A stretch of 64,000 bases of DNA from Paraburkholderia sp. IMGN_8 (lineage in GTDB: Bacteria; Pseudomonadota; Gammaproteobacteria; Burkholderiales; Burkholderiaceae): NCBI RefSeq assembly GCF_038050405.1, contig NZ_CP150901.1, forward strand, positions 3,844,001 through 3,908,000, given 5' to 3'. The notes below the pieces were generated by a model. It searched no databases, was not told the DNA's origin, and saw only the letters and a program-made list of their open reading frames with translations. A program made the position numbers and the translations under genes. Below are positions 51,697-60,101 of the stretch, piece by piece (positions within the stretch are counted from its first letter, which is position 1; the number at the start of each line of letters is the position of its first letter).

Positions 51697-53670
51697 ATGG
51701 AACTTCTCTCTTTGCGCCGCGCCAGCGTGGGCGCCAGGCTGGCAATGCTTTCCTGCGCGCTCGTGGCGCTGATTTTCGCCGCCTTCACGTGGGGGTTGAC
51801 CCGCAGCGCGGGCACGCAGATCAGCGATCAGGTTCTCGAACGCATTGCCGATAAGGACCGTTCGATCGCCGCAATGATCACGCTGTTCGACAAAGCGCTA
51901 TCGACAGAAGTCGATCGCTCGATGTCGCTGTTCGCGAGCTTCCTGCCCAGCGGCTATACGCTCGACGAAACCCAGAAGATCGACATCAACGGCGTTGCCA
52001 CGCCGACCTTCAAGGCCGGCGACAAAGTCCTGAATATGGACTTCTCGATCCCCGACCAGTTTCTCGAACGCAGCGGCTCGGTCGCCACCGTGTTCGCGCG
52101 CAGCGGCGACGACTTCGTGCGCGTGACCACGTCGCTGAAGAAACAGGACGGCTCGCGCGCGATCGGCACCCTGCTCGACCGCAAGGGGCCGGCGTACGCG
52201 CTGATTGTCGCGAACCAATCCTATACCGGGCTTGCCACGCTCTTCGGCAAACGTTTGATCACGCAATATCGACCGATTACGGACGCGAGCGGCCGGGTGA
52301 TCGGCGCGCTGTTTGTCGGCGTGAACGTGGACTCAGAGATCCAGTCGGTCGAAGACGGTATTCGCAAACTGAAGATCGGCGACAGCGGCTATTACTTCGT
52401 GGTCAACGCTTCGAATGGCGCGGAGCGCGGCAAGCTGATCGTGCATCCGGCCGCCACCGGCCAGATCGCCGACAACGCCAACGCGCCGTATCAGCAGATG
52501 CTGGAGATGAAACAAGGGCAGCTCGAATACAGCTCGGCGGATACGACTCTCGGCGAGCGCAACGCGCGCGACAAATACGTGTCGTTCATCACCGTGCCGG
52601 AATGGCACTGGCTGGTGGGCGGTGTCGCGCCGCGCGACGAGGTGATGGCCGACGTCACCGCTACTCGCAACCGCTTCCTGTTGATCGGTTTCGCGCTGGT
52701 CGGGGCGTTCGCGGCGGTGTTCCTGATCGCCGTGCGCCGCTTGGTGAGCCGCCCGCTCGATGAAGCCGCCAAGGCGTCCGAGCGCTTCGCCGCGGGCGAC
52801 CTGAGCGTGCGCGTGGCGCAAGGCGCGCGTGCTCGCGCCGACGAAATCGACCGCCTGATGCAGTCGATCGACGGCATCGGCGAAGGTCTTGCGCGCATCG
52901 TCTCGCAGGTGCGCAACGCATCGACCGATATGTCTTACGGCACCGAGAAGATCGCCACCGGCAGCGGCGACATCGCCGCGCGCATTGCCACGCAAGCGAG
53001 CAGCCTCGAAGAAACCGCGGCCAGCATGGAGCAGATCACCTCGACCGTGCAGCAAAACGCCGACCATGCCGCACAGGCCAACACGCTCGTCACGAACGCC
53101 GCCGACGCCGCGCTGGAAGGCGGCCGCGCCGTCGAACGCGTGGTTTCGACGATGGGCGAAATCAGCCGCTCGTCGCAGAAAATCGCCGAAATCACCAGCG
53201 TGATCGAAGGCATCGCGTTCCAGACCAATATCCTCGCGCTGAACGCCGCCGTCGAAGCAGCGCGGGCAGGCGAGCATGGCAAGGGCTTCGCGGTGGTGGC
53301 CTCGGAAGTGCGCGCGCTGGCGCAGCGCAGCGCGGCGTCGGTGAAGGAGATCGAGGGCTTGATCGCCGAATCGACGGCAACCGTCAAAAGCGGCTTCCGG
53401 ATCGCCGAAGAAGCCAGCTCGACGATGCAGGGCATCGTTCACCAGGTCGGTCAGGTGCGCTCGATCATGGCCGAGATCAGCGTCGCATCGCGCGAGCAAT
53501 CGGGCGGCATCGAACAGGTCAACCTCGCCGTCACCCAGATCGGCGAGGCGACCCAGCAGAACGCGACGATCGTCGGCGAGGCCGAACTCGCGGCGGCCGA
53601 GTTGCGCGACCAGGCCGCGCGTCTCGCGCAGGTGGTCAGCGTGTTCAAGCTGGAAGCCGGGCGCGACTAA
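51697..53670 (+). CDS. Methyl-accepting chemotaxis protein with periplasmic Cache domain
   Basis: A 657-aa chemoreceptor. Membrane helix 1 ([20 protein letters not shown], about 15-34), a periplasmic sensor of about 290 residues resembling the Cache_3-Cache_2 fold ([62 protein letters not shown]). Then helix 2 ([20 protein letters not shown]), HAMP, and a signalling domain with the conserved tip [20 protein letters not shown] and [18 protein letters not shown]. Ligand unknown. It has no CheB/CheR-binding pentapeptide at its end (KLEAGRD). Stands alone. Confidence 0.94.
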   Translation: MELLSLRRASVGARLAMLSCALVALIFAAFTWGLTRSAGTQISDQVLERIADKDRSIAAMITLFDKALSTEVDRSMSLFASFLPSGYTLDETQKIDINGVATPTFKAGDKVLNMDFSIPDQFLERSGSVATVFARSGDDFVRVTTSLKKQDGSRAIGTLLDRKGPAYALIVANQSYTGLATLFGKRLITQYRPITDASGRVIGALFVGVNVDSEIQSVEDGIRKLKIGDSGYYFVVNASNGAERGKLIVHPAATGQIADNANAPYQQMLEMKQGQLEYSSADTTLGERNARDKYVSFITVPEWHWLVGGVAPRDEVMADVTATRNRFLLIGFALVGAFAAVFLIAVRRLVSRPLDEAAKASERFAAGDLSVRVAQGARARADEIDRLMQSIDGIGEGLARIVSQVRNASTDMSYGTEKIATGSGDIAARIATQASSLEETAASMEQITSTVQQNADHAAQANTLVTNAADAALEGGRAVERVVSTMGEISRSSQKIAEITSVIEGIAFQTNILALNAAVEAARAGEHGKGFAVVASEVRALAQRSAASVKEIEGLIAESTATVKSGFRIAEEASSTMQGIVHQVGQVRSIMAEISVASREQSGGIEQVNLAVTQIGEATQQNATIVGEAELAAAELRDQAARLAQVVSVFKLEAGRD

Positions 53671-53679
53671 GTTGCCGGT

Positions 53680-53711
53680 GCGGCGCGCCTCGTTTCGTCG
53701 TGGCGCGCCGC
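53680..53711. terminator. Hairpin between convergent chemoreceptor and GST genes
   Basis: GCGGCGCGCC (53680-53689) pairs with GGCGCGCCGC (53702-53711) over 10 bp with a 12-base loop, in the 51-bp gap between two convergent stops. No T-run; likely a bidirectional terminator. Confidence 0.6.
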
Positions 53712-53721
53712 CGCGCCGTGG

Positions 53722-54375
53722 TCAGAACTCGACGTCAAGTTCGTCGATCTCTTCCACTTCCTTCTGGGCGTCGGCAATCCATTGCTGCATTTCGGGCAGC
53801 GCCATGATGCGCTGTCCGTATTCGACGATCTCCGGATCGAGCTTGACGTCGTAGGTGACGAAACGCGTCACCACCGGCGCGTACATCGCGTCGGCCGCCG
53901 TGCGCTCGCCGAACAGGAACGGGCCGCCATACTGCTTCAGGCATTCGCTCCAGATCGTTACGATGCGTTCGATATCCGATTGCGCACGCGCCCACACCTT
54001 GAAGCCGGGAAAATGCGCCTTGAGATTCATCGGCAATGCCGAGCGCAGCGAACTAAAACCTGAATGCATCTCGCCGCAGATCGAGCGGCAGTGCGCCCGC
54101 GTGCGGAGGTCCTTGGGCAACAGCGCCGCCTCCGGCTTCAGTTCGTTCAGGTATTCGGCAATCGCCAGCGTGTCCCAGATCTTGATACCGTCGTGAAAGA
54201 GACACGGCACCAGAATCGACGGCGACAGCAGCAGCAATTCGGCGCGCGCGGCGGGATCGTCGATCGGCATCACGATCTCTTCGAAAGGCAAACCACTGAA
54301 CCTGGTCAGCAGCCAGCCGCGCAGCGACCACGACGAATAATTCTTGCTGGTGATGGTGAGCGTGGTATTCGTCAT
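53722..54375 (-). CDS. Glutathione S-transferase family protein
   Basis: A 217-aa soluble GST-like protein. The thioredoxin-like N-terminal domain begins TLTITSKNYSSWSLRGWLLT with the likely catalytic Ser in SSWSLR, continues SPSILVPCLFHDGIKIWDTL with the cis-Pro, and has the ESxAI-like position replaced by DTLAIAEYL. The helical C-terminal domain holds GPFLFGERTAADAMYAPVVT, the usual GST motif. An acidic tail (VEEIDELDVEF) ends the protein. Substrate unknown. Transcribed away from phaZ. Confidence 0.93.
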   Translation of the reverse strand: MTNTTLTITSKNYSSWSLRGWLLTRFSGLPFEEIVMPIDDPAARAELLLLSPSILVPCLFHDGIKIWDTLAIAEYLNELKPEAALLPKDLRTRAHCRSICGEMHSGFSSLRSALPMNLKAHFPGFKVWARAQSDIERIVTIWSECLKQYGGPFLFGERTAADAMYAPVVTRFVTYDVKLDPEIVEYGQRIMALPEMQQWIADAQKEVEEIDELDVEF

Positions 54376-54590
54376 ACGTTCCTCCTGATAAGGCGTTCGC
54401 GCGACGCCTGACGATGCGCGTGCACGCTGCCGTGCGTCGGCGCACCAAAGCGCGGCAATTCCGGCCCGCTCCGGTTACTTGCGCAAATGCTATGCCAATC
54501 TGCACCTATGACGCGACAGCGCGTATGCTTGATTGGCACGTGACTTGCCTCTATTCGAATTCCTTCCTTTCTAGCATTCGTGCGAAGGTT

Positions 54591-56024
54591 ATGAACCTGT
54601 TCGCATATCCCACATACCAGGCGTTTGCCGACATGATGCTGCCGATGCGGCACGGCGCGGCTCTGGTCAATCACTCGCTGGACGCATGGCCTGCGTTCGG
54701 CGAAACGTCGCACGGACGCTCGATACGCGCGGCCTGCGATCTTTGGGCACTCGCCGGACTCACACCCGTTAGACCGCCGTTCAGTATTGAAAGTGTTGTG
54801 ACGGAAGGCAAACCGGTGACGATCATCGAGGAAGTCGTCGCGCACACGCCATTCTGCTCGCTGTTGCATTTCCGCAAGGACACCGCGCTTTCCACTCCAC
54901 AGCCGCGCGTGCTGGTGATCGCGCCGATGTCCGGCCACTTCGCGACGCTGCTGCGCGGCACCGTGCACACGATGCTGGCCGAGCACGATGTCTACATCAC
55001 CGATTGGCACAACCCGCGTGACGTGCCGCTCAGCCAGGGCCGCTTCGGTTTCAACGAATTCGTGCAGCACGTGATCGACTTCATCGAAACGATCGGACCG
55101 GGCGCGCATGTGCTGGCGGTGTGTCAGCCGACGGTCGCCGCGCTCGCCGCCGTCGCGCTGATGGCCGCCGACGATCACCCCGCGCAGCCCGCCAGCATGA
55201 CGCTGATGGCCGGCCCGATCGACACGCGCATCAATCCGACGCGCGTCAACGAACTGGCGAAGAGCAAGCCGCTCGAATGGTTCGAACAGAATTTGATCAG
55301 CGCGGTACCGTTCGGTTTTGCAGGCGCGCACCGTCGCGTGTATCCGGGCTTCGTGCAGCTCACGGCGTTCATGTCGATGAATCTCGGCCGCCATCTCGAC
55401 TCGTTCGAGACCATGTACTACGAGCGCGCCAAGGGCGATCCGGCGAAGGCCGACACGATTCGCACCTTCTATGAAGAATACTTCGCGACGATGGATTTGA
55501 CCGCCGATTTCTACCTGGAAACCGTCGATACGGTTTTTCAGCGGCACGCGCTGCCGTTGCATGAACTCGAAGTGGACGGACGCAAGGTCGAACCGTCGAA
55601 GATCCGGCGCACTGCGCTGCTCACCGTTGAAGGCGAAAAAGACGATATCTGCGCAGTTGGACAGACGCTCGCGGCGCAGGATATGTGCGACAAGTTACGG
55701 CCTTATTTGAAGACGCATCACGTGCAAACCGGTGTGGGGCACTATGGCGTGTTCAACGGACACCGCTGGGAGCGGCAGATTTATCCGCGCGTGCGCGCTG
55801 TCATTTACGACAACGAGCCGCGCGCGGTGGTGGTCAGTTCGCGCGCGGGGACGATTCAGCCCGTGCCCGCGGCGACGGCCGCCGAGGTGACCCCGGCGGC
55901 GCCGGCTGCGTCTGCGGTGATGGATGTCGACGTGGATGCCGAGGTAACTGCCAGGTCGAATGGCGCCGCCGCGAAACCGCAAGCGGCGCGCTCGGCGCGT
56001 CGGCGGTCGCCGGCAGCGCAATGA
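54591..56024 (+). CDS. phaZ: Intracellular polyhydroxyalkanoate depolymerase
   Basis: A 477-aa alpha/beta hydrolase that breaks down stored polyhydroxybutyrate granules. The nucleophile is a Cys in AVCQPT (about residue 183) rather than the Ser of classical lipase boxes, as in PhaZ of Cupriavidus. Other conserved segments: YPTYQAFADMMLPMRHGAAL, VLVIAPMSGHFATLLRGTV, YITDWHNPRDVP, MTLMAGPIDTRINPTRVNEL, LTVEGEKDDICAVGQT (acid) and GVGHYGVFNGHRWE (His). The C-terminus adds an Ala/Pro/Arg-rich tail of about 60 residues. The ATG at 54591 follows GAAGG and begins the family N-terminus; an earlier in-frame start at 54414 is not supported. Confidence 0.95.
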   Translation: MNLFAYPTYQAFADMMLPMRHGAALVNHSLDAWPAFGETSHGRSIRAACDLWALAGLTPVRPPFSIESVVTEGKPVTIIEEVVAHTPFCSLLHFRKDTALSTPQPRVLVIAPMSGHFATLLRGTVHTMLAEHDVYITDWHNPRDVPLSQGRFGFNEFVQHVIDFIETIGPGAHVLAVCQPTVAALAAVALMAADDHPAQPASMTLMAGPIDTRINPTRVNELAKSKPLEWFEQNLISAVPFGFAGAHRRVYPGFVQLTAFMSMNLGRHLDSFETMYYERAKGDPAKADTIRTFYEEYFATMDLTADFYLETVDTVFQRHALPLHELEVDGRKVEPSKIRRTALLTVEGEKDDICAVGQTLAAQDMCDKLRPYLKTHHVQTGVGHYGVFNGHRWERQIYPRVRAVIYDNEPRAVVVSSRAGTIQPVPAATAAEVTPAAPAASAVMDVDVDAEVTARSNGAAAKPQAARSARRRSPAAQ

Positions 56025-56052
56025 GCTGTTTCTTCTAAAGGCCGTTACACGA

Positions 56053-56076
56053 GAGCCGCCGCAACTGCGGCGGCTC
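56053..56076. terminator. Hairpin between convergent phaZ and cupin genes
   Basis: GAGCCGCCGC (56053-56062) pairs with GCGGCGGCTC (56067-56076) around a four-base loop, 29 bp after the phaZ stop and 9 bp before the convergent cupin stop. Strong stem; no long T-run. Confidence 0.75.
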
Positions 56077-56084
56077 TACTCTAT

Positions 56085-56519
56085 TCAAGCCGCGACGCTC
56101 TTCCAGGGCGTCACCGCCGGCACTTCGCACGGACCTTCTACTTCGATCGATTTGAAATCGGCCGGCGAAACGATCTCGATGTACTCCATATCTTCCGAAT
56201 AATCGAACAGATAGTGGACGATGCCCGGCGCCTGGTGCACGCAATCGCCGGCGGCGACGAGTGTTTCCTTGTCGCCGTACATGAAGCGCGCCCAGCCCTT
56301 CAGCATGATCACAATGTGGAAATCGGCCTCATGACGGTGCCAGCCGGTGCCTTGCTCTGGTGCGTGATTCGCCTTGACGAGTTGCGCGAGCACCTTGCCG
56401 CCGGTCGCCTGGGCAATGCCTAAATCGCGGTAGAGAAAAAAGTCGCGTAAGCCCTGATCCACGTAGGGCGTGTCTTGCGGACGGACATGCGAGAACTGCG
56501 TAGCGAATTCGGTAGACAT
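56085..56519 (-). CDS. Small cupin-domain protein
   Basis: A 144-aa single-domain cupin. The two metal-binding motifs are visible: GTGWHRHEADFHIVIMLKGW (motif 1, His-x-His and a following Glu/His) and GDCVHQAPGIVHYLFD (motif 2 His). Such proteins bind a metal and act as isomerases, dioxygenases or sensors. GAGGAG before 56519 marks the start; the in-frame extension to 56735 has no support. It follows the flavin reductase-like gene in the same direction after 169 bp. Confidence 0.9.
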   Translation of the reverse strand: MSTEFATQFSHVRPQDTPYVDQGLRDFFLYRDLGIAQATGGKVLAQLVKANHAPEQGTGWHRHEADFHIVIMLKGWARFMYGDKETLVAAGDCVHQAPGIVHYLFDYSEDMEYIEIVSPADFKSIEVEGPCEVPAVTPWKSVAA

Positions 56520-56688
56520 GATCGCGCTCCTCGAGAGTGAGCCGGTACTTGAAAACGACGCGTTGGAGTGTCGGTTGCAAGCATCAAGCGGGCCAGTTTC
56601 CGAGCCCTGGCTTTCCGCGACCGCGATGCGGTTCATGCCGCGCCGCACTGGGCTACGCGGTTCAAACAGTTGATGCCTGATTTGAAGT

Positions 56689-57300
56689 TTACGCGCTCGG
56701 GCGGAACATCTGGAACATCGCGCCAATTTCAGCATAGTCCGCGCGGTAGCCGGCGCGCATGATCGGCTGCGCGGCGTGCGTGTCGAACAGACCGTCCTTC
56801 AGATACGCTTCGTTGATGTGCACGCCGACCACCTGGCCGAGCGACAGATAATTGTCCATCGGCTTGCCGTCGAGCGTATGCAAACGCACCACTTGCAGCA
56901 GCTTGCATTCGAGCGCGGCCGGCGACTCCGCGACATGCGGCACCGCTACGTTGCGGCCCGGCGCCGCCGTGAGGCCCGCGAGTTCGAATTCGTCGACGTG
57001 GGGCGCGACCGGCGCCGATGAGCGGTTCATCTGCTCGGCGAGCGGTTTGCTCGCGAGATTCCATACGAACTCGCCGGTGGCTTCGATGTTGGCGACGCTA
57101 TCCTTACGGCCCTCGCTGCAAAACCCGATGATCGGTGGAAACGAAGCGAACGCGCCGAAGAAGCTGTACGGCGCGAGATTCAGCGCGCCTTCGGTGTCGC
57201 GTGACGAAATCCAGCCGATCAGCCGCGGCGCGACGATTGCCTTGAATGGGTCATGCGGGAGACCGTGGCCGGCGGCGGGATCGTAGAAGTAGTGGGACAT
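56689..57300 (-). CDS. Flavin reductase-like domain protein
   Basis: A 203-aa split-barrel flavoprotein. The FMN-binding core is seen in PRLIGWISSRDTEGALNLAP, YSFFGAFASFPPIIGFCSEG and NIEATGEFVWNLASKPLAEQ, with HTLDGKPMDNYLSLGQVVGV and a C-terminal YRADYAEIGAMFQMFRPSA. These proteins reduce flavin or act as FMN-dependent oxidoreductases; the partner is unknown. The start at 57300 is the family N-terminus (MSHYFYDPAAGHG); longer frames to 57474 overlap the 3' end of the next gene and are not supported. Confidence 0.92.
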   Translation of the reverse strand: MSHYFYDPAAGHGLPHDPFKAIVAPRLIGWISSRDTEGALNLAPYSFFGAFASFPPIIGFCSEGRKDSVANIEATGEFVWNLASKPLAEQMNRSSAPVAPHVDEFELAGLTAAPGRNVAVPHVAESPAALECKLLQVVRLHTLDGKPMDNYLSLGQVVGVHINEAYLKDGLFDTHAAQPIMRAGYRADYAEIGAMFQMFRPSA

Positions 57301-57410
57301 GATTGGTGCGGTTAGGCGTTGTGGGTCGGGAAAGGTGGTTATACCGCAGTCGCGTGTGTGCTGCCTGGGGACGAGCAGCCACATTGTTGATGGCTCGCTC
57401 CCCCCACACT

Positions 57411-58325
57411 TCACCCGCGGCTGATCACCCGCTTGCGCCCTTCCTTGACCTGCGCGAGATGCGCATCGTCCCAATCGTAAAAGCCCGCGCCGTTGCGCAC
57501 GCCGACCCGTCCGGCGTCGACCTGCGCGCGCAGCAGATCGAGCATGTCTTCATCTTTGGCGAGTTCCGGCATCAAATGCGTCGAGATGTCGAGGAACGTA
57601 TCGAGGCCGCCGAGATCCGCGCCTTCGAGCGGCCCGACAATGCCCCAGCGGCGCCCCAACGACGCCTTCATCACGCGATCGACCACATCCGGCGTGGCCG
57701 CTCCCGAGCGCACGATGTTCAGCGCCTCGCGCAGCACCGCGAACTGCAGCCGGTTACCGACGAAACCCGGAATCGCCTTGGCCAGCACCACCGGCTCCAT
57801 GCCGATCACGCTCATCAGCGCGGCGGTCTGCTCGGTCACTTCCGGCAAAGTCGCAGTGCCAGGCACCACTTCGACGAGCGGAATCATGTGCGGCGGATTC
57901 CAGAAATGCGCGATCAGGAAACGCTCCTTCGCGCGCAACGGAGCAACCAGTTGGTCGGGCGGAAAGCCGCTGGTGTTGCTCGCGAGAATCGCGTCGTCGG
58001 ACATCAACGCGGCTAGCGACGCATATAAGCGATGCTTCAGTTCGAGCACCTCGGGAATCGCCTCGATCACGAATTGCGCCGACGCCATCACGTCGAGTTC
58101 CGCGTGCGTCTCGATGCGCGCGAGCGCCGCCTGTTTGGCGGCTTTGTCGATCCGTCCGGCGTCGATCAGTTCGTCGAGTACCGCTTCCGCTTTCGGCGCA
58201 ACGCTTGCGAGGCGCGCCGGATCGACGTCATGAACGATCGTCCGATGCCCGTGCAATGCGCTTTGCGTCGCGATGCCGACGCCCATCAGTCCCGTGCCCA
58301 CTACGCCTATGACTGCCTTGTCCAC
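57411..58325 (-). CDS. 3-hydroxyacyl-CoA dehydrogenase (short, single-domain form)
   Basis: A 304-aa NAD-dependent dehydrogenase. The Rossmann motif VIGVVGTGLMGVGIATQSAL starts at residue 5. The family shows ASNTSGFPPDQL, HFWNPPHMIPLVEVVPG (catalytic His and Asn) and IPGFVGNRLQFAVLREALNI, with a C-terminal helical domain to DDAHLAQVKEGRKRV. Length and motif style fit 3-hydroxybutyryl-CoA or carnitine dehydrogenases. A GTG at 58325 preceded by AGGAG is the start; an ATG further up (58415) only adds unrelated sequence. Could feed acyl-CoA breakdown, next to PHB degradation, but the link is only positional. Confidence 0.92.
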   Translation of the reverse strand: MDKAVIGVVGTGLMGVGIATQSALHGHRTIVHDVDPARLASVAPKAEAVLDELIDAGRIDKAAKQAALARIETHAELDVMASAQFVIEAIPEVLELKHRLYASLAALMSDDAILASNTSGFPPDQLVAPLRAKERFLIAHFWNPPHMIPLVEVVPGTATLPEVTEQTAALMSVIGMEPVVLAKAIPGFVGNRLQFAVLREALNIVRSGAATPDVVDRVMKASLGRRWGIVGPLEGADLGGLDTFLDISTHLMPELAKDEDMLDLLRAQVDAGRVGVRNGAGFYDWDDAHLAQVKEGRKRVISRG

Positions 58326-58400
58326 GCCGCTCTCCTGCTGCCTTCGATGAAAACTTTCAAGCATAGCGCAGCACGCCTGTTTCCAACGCCGAACGTGACA

Positions 58401-58431
58401 AAGCCGGTCTTCCATGAGGAAAGACCGGCTT
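58401..58431. terminator. Hairpin below the small secreted-protein gene
   Basis: AAGCCGGTCT (58401-58410) pairs with AGACCGGCTT (58422-58431), 10-bp stem, 11-base loop. On the minus strand it follows the stop at 58474 and is followed by TTTGTC. Probable terminator. Confidence 0.6.
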
Positions 58432-58473
58432 CGTGGACTTCACGCCGCGTCGAGCGGCGCCGTCATCCGCGCA

Positions 58474-58785
58474 TCAGTCACGCGGGGACGGCGGCGGGCG
58501 ATGATCGTCGCGGCCGTGGTGACGCGGATCGTCGTCGTGCGGATGACGGCGCATCCACTCGTCATGTTCCCAGTAGCGATGGCCGTCGTAGTAACGATCG
58601 CCATGCCAGCCGATATTGATCGAGACGTCCACCGGCATCACGTGCGGCTGACCGTGAACCGCGGGACCCGGCCCGTTTTCGACAACGACGCGCTCCTGTG
58701 CAAAGGCGCTACCGGCGGCGAGCAAAGCACCACTGGCCAGCAGGGTAGCGAGAATCGAACGCGACGTCTTGTTAAAGGTTTTCAT
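58474..58785 (-). CDS. Small secreted protein with His/Asp/Arg-rich tail
   Basis: A 103-aa predicted periplasmic or secreted protein of unknown function. A signal peptide (about 1-30, cut after GSAFA) is followed by QERVVVENGPGPAVHGQPHV, then SINIGWHGDRYYDGHRYWEH, and a tail dense in His, Asp and Arg (RRHPHDDDPRHHGRDDH). The tail could bind metal ions. GGGAGG before 58785 fixes the start. No neighbour suggests a role. Confidence 0.85.
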   Translation of the reverse strand: MKTFNKTSRSILATLLASGALLAAGSAFAQERVVVENGPGPAVHGQPHVMPVDVSINIGWHGDRYYDGHRYWEHDEWMRRHPHDDDPRHHGRDDHRPPPSPRD

Positions 58786-59223
58786 AGTGACCTCCCAGGC
58801 AAAGTTTTGTGTCAAGCCGGCGTCCGTATTCGGTCGACCTTGGACTGCAAATTCAGGTTCAGACCAGACGCCGTACGCTTGAGACGAACTTTAGCGACGC
58901 AAACCGCGTGAAGACGTGAGCACTTGTAAGCGTACATTTCATACACGGGGAGCAGTGAACAGCGCGCTTTTTTGCCTTCGCCGCCGGTCTATAGCGTCAT
59001 GCGCGCCGGAATGGCAGCGTCGCGCAGCGGCGCCATGTCAGGCGCCGTTACATTCATTTCGGCGGGGAAATATTCGGACAGATCAGACATTCGGCGAGCA
59101 TGCAGCCAGAAAAACAAAAGCCACGGCACGCGTTTAGCGGGCAGTGGCTTCAATAAGGCGAGGCGCACTCGAGGTGTGCACCTATGCGCGGTGATCCGCG
59201 CTCAGGCTGTACAACGTGGCTGT
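58786..59223. other. Intergenic stretch without a gene
   Basis: About 440 bp between the small secreted-protein gene and the 52-aa gene. No frame shows coding character and no RNA gene or repeat stands out. Confidence 0.5.
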
Positions 59224-59382
59224 TTAGTCGGTCAGCTTGACGCCGAACAACGTAGCCTGCGCTTGGCGCACACGCTGTGCTTCGCGGCTACGCGCTTCGT
59301 ACGAGTAGTCCGAATCCAGCGGCAGATGGGGCGACGCAAAGAGGTCGCTGACCTTTTGGAACAGTGCAAAAATGAAGCTCAT
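59224..59382 (-). CDS. Small orphan protein (52 aa, DUF3563-like size and style)
   Basis: Encodes MSFIFALFQKVSDLFASPHL, then a charged part SYEARSREAQRVRQAQATLF ending GVKLTD. GGGAG five bases before the ATG supports translation. Size and layout (amphipathic start, then an Arg/Glu/Gln helix) resemble small DUF3563-type proteins of Burkholderiaceae, but this match is from memory of the style only. It has a dedicated AT-rich promoter region with two AGGGAAAACCCTA elements. Confidence 0.72.
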   Translation of the reverse strand: MSFIFALFQKVSDLFASPHLPLDSDYSYEARSREAQRVRQAQATLFGVKLTD

Positions 59383-59412
59383 GGCGACTCCCGGTTGGTT
59401 ACTGCAATTTGC

Positions 59413-59451
59413 TAGGGTTTTCCCTTAAGAAGAATTATAGGGTTTTCCCTA
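59413..59451 (-). promoter_or_regulatory. Twin AGGGAAAACCCTA elements around a TATAAT box
   Basis: On the minus strand AGGGAAAACCCTA occurs twice (59450-59438 region and 59425-59413), 25 bp apart, with TATAAT (59439-59434) beginning at the end of the first copy. Each element is itself nearly palindromic (AGGG-AAAA-CCCT). They lie 30-70 bp before the 52-aa gene. A candidate -35 (TAGCTT) is 17 bp above the TATAAT but is weak, suggesting an activator or repressor site. Confidence 0.6.
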
Positions 59452-59576
59452 GGCAAAAGCTAGTGCAATGCAGCAATTTTTCGAACGTGGTGCGTTGCCA
59501 CAGGCTTTAAGTTCATGGTGCGTTGCATCATGACAACGACCCCGTTTCTTTCATTTTCAGGGTCGAAACCGGCCGC

Positions 59577-59885
59577 CTATTGGAGCGTGCTGGACTGCGG
59601 CTTCCGGCTTCGCGCCGGCTTCGCGCTCGTCATGCTTTTGCGCGGGTTGACCACGGCGGCGTCGACAGTGCCTGCCGCCGCACTCTCCGACTGCACCAGC
59701 GTCGCGTTATTGACGGACACGATCAGGCCCGGCAGGGTCCGCGCGGAATTGTCCTGCGGCTTGACCGACGTTCCCGACGCCGAAAACTCGACGCTCAGCG
59801 CCCAGTGCCCCTCATGAATGCCTTGATCGCGAAGAAGTGCGCGGATCAATTCGTCGATGGAATATTTGTGCTCGCTGGTCGGCAT
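59577..59885 (-). CDS. Hypothetical protein (102 aa)
   Basis: A soluble 102-aa protein with no family I recognise. It begins MPTSEHKYSIDELIRALLRD, continues GHWALSVEFSASGTSVKPQD and LPGLIVSVNNATLVQSES, with a basic tail (RKSMTSAKPARSRKPQS). GGGAG just before the ATG at 59885 supports it. Plus-strand frames over the same DNA lack such a site. Confidence 0.75.
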   Translation of the reverse strand: MPTSEHKYSIDELIRALLRDQGIHEGHWALSVEFSASGTSVKPQDNSARTLPGLIVSVNNATLVQSESAAAGTVDAAVVNPRKSMTSAKPARSRKPQSSTLQ

Positions 59886-60101
59886 GGTGGCTCCCGTCAG
59901 AAATTGCGCTGGCGTATCCGGTCCGGCTTCGCAACAGCAACGAGAGTGTAAAACGCGAATTTGACTTGCGAGAAGCCGGCGGCGGGCGGCGCCTTACGGC
60001 ATCTATCCGGCGAAACGTGGTGAGCGGGAGAAGCGCCGGCCAGGCGGGCGGCAAAATGAGTCGCCGCGACCAGCTGACGCCGGTGCGGCGATCATTGAAG
60101 A

